The translations under genes were made by a program, and so were the position numbers. From positions 124,001 through 188,000 of the forward strand of contig NZ_CAAJGK010000035.1 of NCBI RefSeq assembly GCF_900996245.1: DNA of 64,000 nt, read 5' to 3'. The stretch comes from Paraburkholderia sp. BCC1886 (GTDB taxonomy: Bacteria; Pseudomonadota; Gammaproteobacteria; Burkholderiales; Burkholderiaceae). Shown here one piece after another: positions 17,859 through 26,115 of the stretch (its first letter is position 1; each line of letters starts with the position of its first letter). The notes under the pieces are model-generated. The model ran no database searches and was not told where the DNA came from. It was given only the letters and a program-made list of their open reading frames with translations.

Positions 17859-19052
17859 TCAGAACGACACCGCCATCCCCAGCATGCCGACGAATTGCGA
17901 ACGCGTGGACGACGGCGTCAGATTCTGCGAGTCGCCGACCACCGGCGCCGCATCGATGACCCCGCCGGACGCATCGAGCGTCTGACCGCCCGCGTGTTGC
18001 CACGCTTCGAGCGCATAGAGCGAGGTCCGTTTCGACAGCCGGTAGCTTTGCCTGACCGAGACCTGCTGATAACGCGCCGCGCTATCCACGCCGTTCGCTT
18101 TCGAGGCCAGCGTGTACGAATAGCCTGCGGCGATATCCACCGCCGGCGTGAGGCTCCAGCGCGCAAACGCGCCATAAGTGTTGAAAGCCGCGGTATCCGT
18201 GAACAGCGAGCGCGCGCCCGGTAGATAACGCACATTCGAATAGCTGAGCCCTGCCAGCACGGCGCCGAACGCATAGTTAGCCGCCAGCGCGACGTCGCGC
18301 ACCGAGCGCGCGCTCACATAGCCGCGGTTGACGGCCGACACGCCGAAGCCGCCCGTCGACGTCGAATCGAACGCCGCGCTCGTGGTGCTCGTGTAGGCGT
18401 TGTCCATCTGCAGATAACCCGCCGCGAGGGCCAGCGGGCCGCGCGTGTAGCGCAACGCGCCGCTCCAGCTCTGGCCGCGGCCGGTGCTGCCGGCAATCCC
18501 GCCGGCCGCATACATGACGCTGGCCTGCATGCCATACCACTGCGGCGACGTGTACACCACGGCGTTGTTCGCGCGGATGGTGGTATCCATGCCGTCGAGG
18601 TCGCCCGGATGCGCGCCGGTCGCGCCGGTCAACAGATTGACCGACGACAGCGGCCCGACGAACTGGAAGTACGGGGTGTACTGACGGCCGAGGGTCACCG
18701 CGCCATAACCGCGCTGGCTCAACCCGACGTACGACTGGCGGTTGAACAGCGAGCCGCTCGACGCGGCCGCGCCGGTGTTCGTATCGAAACCGGCCTGCAG
18801 GTCGAAAATCGCGGCGAGGCCGCCGCCCAGATCTTCCGTGCCCTTGATGCCGAACTTGGACGCATAGAGATTGCCCTGCCGGAGGTAAACGTTGGCGTGG
18901 CCGCTCTGGTTGCTGACGTAGGTGAGCGCATCGTCCACTACGCCGTACAGCGTCACGCTGCTCTGCGCGCTGGCCGGCAGGGCGACCGCAGTCGCCGCCG
19001 TGGCGAGCAGGGTTTTGACGAGCATGTCGCGGGTCGGGTTGTTCTGTTTCAT
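17859..19052 (-). CDS. Outer-membrane porin, Burkholderia type
   Basis: A 397-aa trimeric general-diffusion porin. A signal peptide (MLVKTLLATAATAVALPASAQ) precedes the family hallmark SSVTLYGVVDDALTYVS, then GLKG/GIKGTEDLGGGLAAIFDLQAGF, and the chain ends in a beta strand with terminal Phe (MLGMAVSF), the outer-membrane insertion signal. Alternating beta strands throughout fit a 16-stranded barrel. It follows the GMC dehydrogenase operon on the same strand after 144 bp, so it may provide entry for that system's substrate, though this is inference. An internal Met ten codons in is an alternative start. Confidence 0.92.
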   Translation of the reverse strand: MKQNNPTRDMLVKTLLATAATAVALPASAQSSVTLYGVVDDALTYVSNQSGHANVYLRQGNLYASKFGIKGTEDLGGGLAAIFDLQAGFDTNTGAAASSGSLFNRQSYVGLSQRGYGAVTLGRQYTPYFQFVGPLSSVNLLTGATGAHPGDLDGMDTTIRANNAVVYTSPQWYGMQASVMYAAGGIAGSTGRGQSWSGALRYTRGPLALAAGYLQMDNAYTSTTSAAFDSTSTGGFGVSAVNRGYVSARSVRDVALAANYAFGAVLAGLSYSNVRYLPGARSLFTDTAAFNTYGAFARWSLTPAVDIAAGYSYTLASKANGVDSAARYQQVSVRQSYRLSKRTSLYALEAWQHAGGQTLDASGGVIDAAPVVGDSQNLTPSSTRSQFVGMLGMAVSF

Positions 19053-19196
19053 CTGCTTTTTTTCTGTCGATGGGCGCGACTATGCCGACGGAAGACATTC
19101 CGTCACGCACCGTCTGAACGCCGGGGATTTGCTCGAGGTAACGGGAGAGACACGCCGGGTGCATGGAGCGCCCCCGGCGTGGATGCGAGCAGGCGC

Positions 19197-20510
19197 TCAG
19201 CGCATCTTCGAGACTTTCTGTGCGCTGGTCGTGGCCGCCGGGTTGCCGAACTGGCTCGACACGAAGTTCACCAGGGTGGCAACGTCGGCGTCGCTGAGTT
19301 GATCCGCAAAATCCGGCATCACGACGTGGCCTGCGTTGGTCTGACGGCTCACGCCGTGCAGCACCACCATCGTCAGATTGTCGGGCGTCGCGGCGCCGAC
19401 AGCGCTGTTGTGCAGCAGCGACGGGTAAGCGCCGGCCGCCGCGCCGCCCACGCCGTTGCCTTGCCAGCCGTGGCAGCTCGCGCAATTGCCGTTGTACAGC
19501 GTGCGGCCATCGGCCGGCGCGCCGCCGCCCAGCACCGTCAGCGCCTGATTGCGAATCTGGTTCACCGACTGGATCGGCGAGCCGTACGCGAAGCGCGGCT
19601 GCGTTTCGCCGGCGTTGTGAGCGGGCACGCTGCGCAGATAAACGGCCATCGCCTTCAGATCTTCCGGCGTGAGAAAGCGGGTGCTGTTCTCGACCACTTC
19701 CGCCATCGGGCCGGCCGCGTTCGCCTTGCCCGGCACCGCGCCGTCACGCAGATAAGCGATCAGTTCAGCCTCGCTCCAGCCGCCGATGCCCGCGGTGCGA
19801 TCCGGCGTGATGTTGTACGCGGTCCAGTTGCCCAACTGCGCGCCCGCCAGCGACTTGCCCGACAGACCTTGCATGAAGTTGCGCGGCGTATGGCATTCCT
19901 GACAATGCGCGAGCGCGCCGACCAGATACGCACCGCGATTCCATTCCACGCTCTTCGTGGCGTCGGGCTGATAGCGGCCCGAGCTGAAGTTGAACAGATT
20001 CCAGAACACCATTGCCCAGCGCTGGTTGAACGGGAAGCCGAGCGTGTTCGCCGGCGCCGGTTTGGCGATCGGCGCGACCGTGCGCAGATAAGCGCGAATC
20101 GCGAGAATGTCCGCGTCGGTCATTTGCGTGTACGAGGTGTAGGGCATGGCCGGGTACAGACGCTTGCCGTCCTTCGATCTGCCTTCGCGCACCGCGCTGA
20201 TGAACTCCGCGTCGCTCAGTCCGCCAATACCGTTCGTGCTGTCGGGCGTGATGTTGGTCGAATAGATCGTGCCGAACGGCAGGTTGAACGGCACGCCGCC
20301 TGCAAACGGTTCGCTCCTGTTCGACGTGTGGCAGGCGATGCAGTCCGCCGCGCGGGCGAGATATTCGCCGTGCTTCAGTTGCTCGCTGTCGGCGGCGCGC
20401 GCCGGACCCGCGAAGCCGAGGCTCGCGACGGTGGTGACCGCAACCGCCGCGACGAACGGCACGCAGTGTTTCAGCAGCGCAGTGAAGCGCCCGGCTCGTG
20501 TGTTTTTCAT
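19197..20510 (-). CDS. Triheme cytochrome c subunit of a membrane-bound GMC dehydrogenase
   Basis: A 437-aa periplasmic cytochrome c with three CxxCH heme sites (CIACH, CQECH, CASCH) and a signal peptide. It would pass electrons from the flavoprotein subunit to ubiquinone, as in gluconate, sorbitol and related dehydrogenases. The start at 20510 is chosen for the GAGG eight bases upstream; an ATG at 20528, overlapping the preceding flavoprotein gene by 8 bp, is an alternative. Operon order on the minus strand is small subunit, flavoprotein, cytochrome, the standard order for such three-subunit enzymes. Confidence 0.93.
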   Translation of the reverse strand: MKNTRAGRFTALLKHCVPFVAAVAVTTVASLGFAGPARAADSEQLKHGEYLARAADCIACHTSNRSEPFAGGVPFNLPFGTIYSTNITPDSTNGIGGLSDAEFISAVREGRSKDGKRLYPAMPYTSYTQMTDADILAIRAYLRTVAPIAKPAPANTLGFPFNQRWAMVFWNLFNFSSGRYQPDATKSVEWNRGAYLVGALAHCQECHTPRNFMQGLSGKSLAGAQLGNWTAYNITPDRTAGIGGWSEAELIAYLRDGAVPGKANAAGPMAEVVENSTRFLTPEDLKAMAVYLRSVPAHNAGETQPRFAYGSPIQSVNQIRNQALTVLGGGAPADGRTLYNGNCASCHGWQGNGVGGAAAGAYPSLLHNSAVGAATPDNLTMVVLHGVSRQTNAGHVVMPDFADQLSDADVATLVNFVSSQFGNPAATTSAQKVSKMR

Positions 20511-20520
20511 CGCCCGCGCC

Positions 20521-22125
20521 TCACGCATGCTTCATTTCGTCGATCAGCCGGTCGGCCAGCCGCATCGACAACGCGGCGAGCGTCAGCGTGCAGTTGACGG
20601 TGCCGGCACTCGCCATCGTGCCGCTCGACGCGATGAACAGATTGCGGTGATCGTGCGAACGCAAGTCCTTGTCGACCACGGAGTCGCGCGGGTCGTCGCC
20701 CATGATCAGCGTGCCCATGATGTGATTGTTGTTGAAGTATTTGTCGTCGAAATTCACTTCGGTGCCGCCGAACAGGCTCGCGATATTCGCGTAGTGCCCA
20801 CGCGCCACCTTGGCCGCGCGGTTGATGTAGTCGTCGATCTGGTAATGCACTTCGGGACGGGGAATGCCCATCTTGTCCTTGAACTCGGTGCTCGCGGTAA
20901 TGCGGTTATCCGGGTTCGGCAGAATGTCGAAGAAGCTGTTGACGACCACCCAGCGCGAACAGTATTCGCGGATTTTCTCGTCCAGCTCGGCGCCGTACAC
21001 GCCTTTGCCGATCAGGTAATCGGTCACGGCGCGCATCGGCGAATAGTTGCCGACGTTGATCTTCATCGCCGAATACTCGGCGCGCGACGGGCCGTCCCGC
21101 AGATTGTTGATGCACGACAGGCGCATCGGACCGCGGCCCGGCCACATCGGTTCGGCGGAGAGGAAGGTGACGCTGGTGCCGGGGTGATCCATCAGGTTGC
21201 GGCCCACCTGGTCCGAACTGTTGCCAATACCGTTGGCGAACTTGTCGCTCTTCGAGATCAACATCAGCTTGGGCGTTTCGATCGCGTTCGATGCCAGCAC
21301 GAACAGCTTGCCGGTGACGCGATGCGAGGTGCCGTCGGGGTCCTTGTAATGCACCGCGACGATCTGCGCGTTCGCGTCGTGCTCGATTCGATACACCACC
21401 GCGTTCGGCAACAGCCGCGCGCGGGCGGCCTCGGCCTTGCGGATGGCGGTTTCGCCGGTGTATTGCGCTTCGATCGGGCAGATCGGCATGCAATTGCTGT
21501 TGCCGCAGCACGCCGGGCGGCCGTCGAACGGCGCGGTATTGCGCGCGGCCGGTTCGGTCACGTGCGCATAGCCGGCTTTTTCGACCACTTCCTTGAAGCG
21601 CTGATCGAAATCCGACAGCGGCAAAGCGGGGTGCGGGTAGGGCTTCGAGCGCGGCGAGCCGAGACCTTCGTCGGGACCGCCGACGCCCATTTCGACTTCG
21701 GCTTCGTAGTAGTACGGCTCGATGTCGTCGTAGCTGATCGGCCAGTCGCGCCCGACGCCGTACAGGGTCTTCAGTTTCATGTCGTTGGGCAGGAGCCGCC
21801 ACGATTGCGCGGACCAGTGCCACGTCGTGCCGCCCACCATACGCAGATAGCCGGCCTTGTACGGTTCCGGGCCGCGCTGCACCAGATAGTCGTTGTTCGG
21901 CGAGTACTGCGGATGTGGCGCGTGCTCAGTCGGCGGGTAAGGCGACTGGAAGTCGGACTTGAACGGGCTGTTGCGATAGTTTTCGACGACGCGCCAGCGC
22001 TCGATGCGCGGCCCGGCTTCGAGCATCAGCACGTCGATGCCGGCCTTGGCGAGTTTCTGCGCGATCTGTCCGGCGGCAATCCCGGCGCCGACGATCACGA
22101 CGTCGGCTGAGTTATTCGATGGCAT
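20521..22125 (-). CDS. GMC-family FAD-dependent dehydrogenase, large subunit
   Basis: A 534-aa flavoprotein of the glucose-methanol-choline type that oxidises a sugar, polyol or sugar acid. The N-terminal dinucleotide-binding motif (VVIVGAGIAAG) and ELEAGP-type segment (LMLEAGP) bind FAD; the C-terminal SSGTMASAGTVNCTLTLAALSMRLAD is the GMC_oxred_C end. A four-cysteine stretch (PACCGNSNCMPICPIE) resembles the Cys-rich segment that binds an iron-sulfur cluster in some FAD-glucose dehydrogenases. It has no signal peptide and probably travels with the Tat-exported small subunit. The substrate (gluconate, sorbitol, glucose or other) is not decidable from sequence. Confidence 0.92.
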   Translation of the reverse strand: MPSNNSADVVIVGAGIAAGQIAQKLAKAGIDVLMLEAGPRIERWRVVENYRNSPFKSDFQSPYPPTEHAPHPQYSPNNDYLVQRGPEPYKAGYLRMVGGTTWHWSAQSWRLLPNDMKLKTLYGVGRDWPISYDDIEPYYYEAEVEMGVGGPDEGLGSPRSKPYPHPALPLSDFDQRFKEVVEKAGYAHVTEPAARNTAPFDGRPACCGNSNCMPICPIEAQYTGETAIRKAEAARARLLPNAVVYRIEHDANAQIVAVHYKDPDGTSHRVTGKLFVLASNAIETPKLMLISKSDKFANGIGNSSDQVGRNLMDHPGTSVTFLSAEPMWPGRGPMRLSCINNLRDGPSRAEYSAMKINVGNYSPMRAVTDYLIGKGVYGAELDEKIREYCSRWVVVNSFFDILPNPDNRITASTEFKDKMGIPRPEVHYQIDDYINRAAKVARGHYANIASLFGGTEVNFDDKYFNNNHIMGTLIMGDDPRDSVVDKDLRSHDHRNLFIASSGTMASAGTVNCTLTLAALSMRLADRLIDEMKHA

Positions 22126-22141
22126 GGCGGTTCAGGCTGGA

Positions 22142-22744
22142 TCAGGAATGGGAGAGGCGGGGCGGTTGCGCCCAGTAGCCGGGGACGCCGCGCGCATAGC
22201 TCGGCATCACGATGACGTCGGCGACCGGCGGATACATCAGCGCCTGTTCGTAGGCCACCGTACGGGCTTTCGCGCCGGTGCCGACCACGCCGAGATACCA
22301 GGCAGGGACGATGCGCTTCGGGACGCCGGCAAGTGCGGGCTGGCTGCTGTTCAGCGCCGCCTGCAAAGCGTTGGCCGGCGTCTTCGAGCCGGCGACGAAG
22401 TCGTTGAGCTGCGCGACCAGCTGCGGAAATTGGGCATCGCCGTCGAGCAGACCCGCGAAGATCGCGTGGCCGATCTCGGCGTCGAGCGTGGTTTTGCCGG
22501 TCAGGTATTGGGAGAGCTGCATGAAGGCGGCGAAATCGGCGCCGCCGGCCGTCGCGCCGCTCGCCGCGCTGCTTGCAGCATTCTGCGCGGAGGCGCTTGC
22601 GAGGCCGGCCAGGCTGCCGTGGCGCGCAAGGCCCGTGATTCCCGTTACGCCGGCAACGACGACCACCGCGGAGCCGAAAATAAACTGTCGGCGTGACGGT
22701 ATGAACGATGGTGGCGACTTGCCTTGCGGCCCGCTCTTTTTCAT
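22142..22744 (-). CDS. Tat-exported small subunit of the GMC dehydrogenase
   Basis: A 200-aa protein of the gluconate/sorbitol dehydrogenase small-subunit type. A twin-arginine signal (SRRQFIFGS, residues about 17-25, then a hydrophobic stretch) would export the folded flavoprotein complex. The mature part (FAAFMQLSQYLTGKTTLDAEIGHAIFAGL, ending near YARGVPGYWAQPPR) fits subunits that chaperone the large subunit. First gene of the operon, 16 bp before the flavoprotein gene. Confidence 0.88.
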   Translation of the reverse strand: MKKSGPQGKSPPSFIPSRRQFIFGSAVVVVAGVTGITGLARHGSLAGLASASAQNAASSAASGATAGGADFAAFMQLSQYLTGKTTLDAEIGHAIFAGLLDGDAQFPQLVAQLNDFVAGSKTPANALQAALNSSQPALAGVPKRIVPAWYLGVVGTGAKARTVAYEQALMYPPVADVIVMPSYARGVPGYWAQPPRLSHS

Positions 22745-22940
22745 TTCGATTCTCTATGTATCGGGGAGCCCAACGCGACTGTCAGGGTTATCTTAACCAG
22801 TTAGTACACTTCCAAAGTCCGGCATTCTACTGTAAGCGGCGAATCGACGCATCTAACTGGACAGGCAAAGGACTTTCACGATTTTTGTGACAATGCACCG
22901 GCTGATGGGCGGCCGCAACCATGCCGCCCATCAGCCGGTT

Positions 22941-23525
22941 TCAATCGAGTCCTTCGTGTTCGAGTGCCAGTCGAACGGCCGGACGGGCGCGCATGCGCTC
23001 GGCGAATGCGTTGAGTGACGCGGGCACGTCCACGCCGAGCTTGTTCGCCCATAGCAGCATCGTGAAGAGATAGGCATCGGCGACGCTGACATCGGCGCCG
23101 AACAGGTAATCGCCCTTCAGCATGGTCCCGAGCAATTGCAGGCGCTGGGTGACTTTCTTGCGCGCGGCGGCGGTTTCGGCGTCGCCGCTCGTTCCAAAGA
23201 CGCGGGCGAACTGTTTGTGGACTTCGGTCGAGATGAACGCGAGCATTTCGAGCAGGCGCAAGTCGCCCAGCTCGCCGGATGGCGCCAGCGACGGTTTTTG
23301 CCGGGCGACCCACGAGAGAATCGCGATGTTTTCGGTCAGAATCTGTCCGTCGTCCAGTTCCAGCACGGGCACGTAGCCTTTGGGATTGATCTCGGCGAAC
23401 GCCTGCCCGGTTTCAGTCGTCTTCGCTTTCAGATCGACGCGCACGCGATCGAATGAAAGTCCTGCTTCATGTAATGCAATATGATCGCCAAGACTGCAGG
23501 CACCCGGTGAGTAATACAGTTTCAT
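22941..23525 (-). CDS. Beta-class glutathione S-transferase
   Basis: A 194-aa cytosolic GST. The N-terminus MKLYYSPGACSLGDH contains Cys10, the glutathione-interacting residue of bacterial beta-class enzymes, followed by NPKGYVPVLELDDG and LTENIAIL, which form the thioredoxin-like G-site. The start at 23525 has GGAG eight bases upstream; an in-frame upstream ATG would add 15 unsupported residues. It is divergent from the DsbA-like gene with a 97-bp shared promoter region, consistent with a thiol-redox pair, though co-regulation is not shown. Confidence 0.92.
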   Translation of the reverse strand: MKLYYSPGACSLGDHIALHEAGLSFDRVRVDLKAKTTETGQAFAEINPKGYVPVLELDDGQILTENIAILSWVARQKPSLAPSGELGDLRLLEMLAFISTEVHKQFARVFGTSGDAETAAARKKVTQRLQLLGTMLKGDYLFGADVSVADAYLFTMLLWANKLGVDVPASLNAFAERMRARPAVRLALEHEGLD

Positions 23526-23622
23526 GATGTGAACTCCAGAAACGGTGAGCGTGAGTCTGTAAAGCAGCAAGGCCTATGCCGCCCGAAAGCGGCCTGCTCA
23601 ACGCATTCTTATCAGGAAAGCT

Positions 23623-24264
23623 ATGTCTCAAGCACTGACCATCGACTTTGTCTCCGATATCGCGTGTCCATGGTGCGCAATCGGTTTGTCTTCGCTTCAG
23701 CTTGCCCTCTCGCGCCTCGGCGACGAGGTCGACGCGAAGATCGTCATGCACCCGTTCGAACTGAATCCGCAGATGGATCCCGAAGGCGAGGCCATCGTCG
23801 ATTATCTGGGCAAGAAGTATGGCCGCACGCCCGCGCAGATTGCCGAGACGCAGGCGATGATCCGGGAACGCGGCGAAAGCGTGGGCTTTACGTTCGGACC
23901 GCGCACATGGGTCTACAACACGTTCGACGCACATCGGTTATTGCATTGGGCCGGTCTCGAAGGTCGGCAATTACCGCTCAAGCTGGCGCTGTTACGCGCG
24001 TATCACGCCGAGGGCCGTGACCCGAGCGATCACGCGGTGCTGGTCGACGCCGCGCGCTCCGTCGGGCTCGACGCGGACAAGGCCGGCGAAGTGCTACGAA
24101 GCGGCGCCTATGCGGACGAGGTTCGTGAGGAGGAGAGTAAATATCAGTCGATGGGTATCCAGTCGGTGCCGTCGATCATCTTCAATGGCCGCTATCTGGT
24201 GAGTGGCGGACAGTCGGTGGAAGCGTTCGAACAGGCTATCCGGCAGGTGCTGGCCGAAGCATAA
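23623..24264 (+). CDS. DsbA-family oxidoreductase, FrnE-like
   Basis: A 213-aa thioredoxin-fold protein with the active-site motif C15-P-W-C18 (SDIACPWCAIG), a long helical insertion, and the cis-Pro loop SVPSIIFNGRYLVSG. It lacks a signal peptide, matching cytosolic FrnE/2-hydroxychromene-2-carboxylate isomerase-like members rather than periplasmic DsbA. An AGGA precedes the ATG. Expressed divergently from the GST gene and convergent with hipA, 15 bp away. Confidence 0.9.
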   Translation: MSQALTIDFVSDIACPWCAIGLSSLQLALSRLGDEVDAKIVMHPFELNPQMDPEGEAIVDYLGKKYGRTPAQIAETQAMIRERGESVGFTFGPRTWVYNTFDAHRLLHWAGLEGRQLPLKLALLRAYHAEGRDPSDHAVLVDAARSVGLDADKAGEVLRSGAYADEVREEESKYQSMGIQSVPSIIFNGRYLVSGGQSVEAFEQAIRQVLAEA

Positions 24265-24279
24265 AAACGCGCTGCCAGC

Positions 24280-25620
24280 TCAGGCACCAGCCAGCCTGCG
24301 TCGCTGGCGCCGCATGCCGGTGAAAATCGCTTCGGCCACCTCCGAAGGGAAATCTCGTGGCAGCAAAGCGCTCGCCGCATCGATGGCGAGTTCCGTGCGT
24401 GCCGTGATCGTGGCGAGCAAGGTCTCCACTTCGTCGGCCGAGAAGCCGATGCGCCGACCTTGCGAAATCCAGTGGCGCCGCATGATTCCTTCAATGGCGT
24501 AGTGTGCGTTCTTGCCATGCACGGCCATCGCGAGTGTTGCCTTTTGCGGCGCGAGGCGATTGCGGCCTTTACCGATGATGGGGTGGGCGGACAGCACGTC
24601 GTATAGCGGCGTGGCGACGTAGTGGTTGCCCGGTTGGTGCGCGATGCTGAAATTCTTCGCATGGCCATCGGTCGCGGCCAGCATCCAGAAAATGATCTGG
24701 GTCGCAAGAAAGTTCAGTCGATCCTGAATGGCGAGCGCCGAGCCGGCCAGTACTTCGTTAACCCTGTCGATGCCCGGGCCACCGTCCGACTGATATTTTT
24801 TGCTCGCCGGAGTGCCGGTTGCCTGGCACATGTCTTCCTGAGGCAGGCGCAGGATCCAGCTACCGTCCTGCGACGGCCGGCGATCGAAACGTTCGACCAC
24901 GAGCGCCTTCTGGTCCTGAAAACGGCCGATCTGACAACGCGCGATGGGCAAGCCATACGCCTCGATGATTTGCGCGCACAACCATTCGTTTTCGACCGAG
25001 GTGCCCATGTCGGCGCGCATATTGCCGACGAGGCCGAGCGGCAGCTTGAAGATATGGGTGGTGGGAGTGGCGCCGACCGGCAGATGCCATTGCCCTTCAT
25101 GCCATAACAATGCGGTTTTCTCCTGCGCGCCCGCGATGGACAGGCGCAGGTCGCCGATATAACCCGTCTGACCCGTCTGACCCGGCAGGCGCGCGACGGT
25201 GGTATCGCGCAAAATACGCGCGATGTCCGCGTCCGCGAGCGGTTCGCCGCGAATCGTGCGCAGGTTCTCGGGGGTCTCGCCCTCGGCGAGCAACTGCAGC
25301 GCGCCGACGCAGTCGCGTCCCAACTCGGCGAGCAGTTCGAACGGCGACGTGTCGCCGACGTTGTAGCGACTCGCGATACGCCGGCGGATGGGTTCGCTAT
25401 CGGGCAGCAGATTATCGAAATAGTATTGGACCAGCGTGCCCCGATGAGGCTGGTTACCGGGCAGGAACGGCAGCGACAGAGACAGCGGGCGTCCTTGCGG
25501 GTCGGCTACCCAGTCGTCGTGATACACGAGCCGCTCTCCTGCGGTCGAGTTGTCCCACGTGCCGACACGGATGCCGTTCATCCATAAAACGAGGCGTTTC
25601 GCGCCCGGGCGGCGAGCCAT
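24280..25620 (-). CDS. hipA: HipA-type serine/threonine kinase toxin
   Basis: A 446-aa HipA-family kinase, toxin of a type II toxin-antitoxin module. The N-terminal domain (LVLWMNGIRVGTW, VADPQGRPLSLSLPFLPG) is followed by the nucleotide-binding GAQEKTALL segment, the VVERFDRR strand and the catalytic loop with metal site (AATDGHAKNFSI). E. coli HipA phosphorylates glutamyl-tRNA synthetase and induces persistence; the target of this homologue is unproven. It starts 2 bp after the antitoxin stop. All kinase motifs visible look intact. Confidence 0.93.
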   Translation of the reverse strand: MARRPGAKRLVLWMNGIRVGTWDNSTAGERLVYHDDWVADPQGRPLSLSLPFLPGNQPHRGTLVQYYFDNLLPDSEPIRRRIASRYNVGDTSPFELLAELGRDCVGALQLLAEGETPENLRTIRGEPLADADIARILRDTTVARLPGQTGQTGYIGDLRLSIAGAQEKTALLWHEGQWHLPVGATPTTHIFKLPLGLVGNMRADMGTSVENEWLCAQIIEAYGLPIARCQIGRFQDQKALVVERFDRRPSQDGSWILRLPQEDMCQATGTPASKKYQSDGGPGIDRVNEVLAGSALAIQDRLNFLATQIIFWMLAATDGHAKNFSIAHQPGNHYVATPLYDVLSAHPIIGKGRNRLAPQKATLAMAVHGKNAHYAIEGIMRRHWISQGRRIGFSADEVETLLATITARTELAIDAASALLPRDFPSEVAEAIFTGMRRQRRRLAGA

Positions 25621-25622
25621 GC

Positions 25623-26012
25623 TTACCAGTCCTCCCGTTTGGTACGGGTTCGTTTGATGCGGGTGGTGTTGGCCGGCGGGCTGGACCTGCTCACCGCCTT
25701 CGGCGACTTGGTCGCCTTCGCCAGCACGGGACGACGACCGCCGGCCGGTTCGTTACTTTCGAGCGGCGCCTGCGCCAGCGCGGCCGCTTCCGTGGTGTCG
25801 GTGCTCACCAGCGTTAGCGTAACGGCCAGCGCACGCAATACCCTGAACAGACGGTCGACGCTGACCGCGGCCGGGTTGGCTTCCAGTTGAGCATAGGTCT
25901 GCTGCGTGACGCCGAGCCGGCTGGCCATGGCTGCCTGAGTGAGGCCCGCCGACTTGCGAAAGCCAAGCAGGATAGGGCGAAGCTGGTCGATAGTCTTGAG
26001 GGGATAGTCCAC
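25623..26012 (-). CDS. hipB: HipB-type XRE-family antitoxin
   Basis: A 129-aa helix-turn-helix repressor and antitoxin. The XRE HTH spans about residues 20-60 (FRKSAGLTQAAMASRLGVTQQTYAQLEANP). A basic, Pro/Thr-rich disordered tail follows (residues 85-129), longer than the tail of E. coli HipB and likely the part that contacts HipA or is degraded. The GTG start at 26012 has GGAG seven bases upstream. Three phased palindromes upstream are the likely operators for autorepression of hipBA. Confidence 0.9.
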   Translation of the reverse strand: MDYPLKTIDQLRPILLGFRKSAGLTQAAMASRLGVTQQTYAQLEANPAAVSVDRLFRVLRALAVTLTLVSTDTTEAAALAQAPLESNEPAGGRRPVLAKATKSPKAVSRSSPPANTTRIKRTRTKREDW

Positions 26013-26040
26013 TGCGAATCTCCGGGGAACGGAAGAATAA

Positions 26041-26112
26041 TACAGGTTTCAGACTGTAATTCAAAAATACAGTCTAAATGCTGTATTTAAAAAATACAAT
26101 CTTTGGACTGTA
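26041..26112. promoter_or_regulatory. Triple HipB operator array
   Basis: Three palindromes of the form TACAG-N8-CTGTA lie at 26041-26058, 26068-26085 and 26095-26112; the third has TACAA in its left arm. They start exactly 27 bp apart in an AT-rich island directly upstream of hipB. Half-site length and the 8-bp centre match the architecture of E. coli HipB operators (TATCC-N8-GGATA), with different bases. The third palindrome ends 3 bp from the stop codon of the neighbouring regulator gene. Confidence 0.82.
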
Positions 26113-26115
26113 AAA

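Noticed and set aside
18609..20597. A 662-codon plus-strand frame opposite the porin and cytochrome genes
   Set aside because: The opposite strand carries three CxxCH heme sites and porin hallmarks; the plus frame spans two unrelated genes and shows no domain.
26041..26112. The three TACAG palindromes as a mini CRISPR or integration site
   Set aside because: Only the arms are conserved, not the whole 18 bp, and their place before hipB fits operators.
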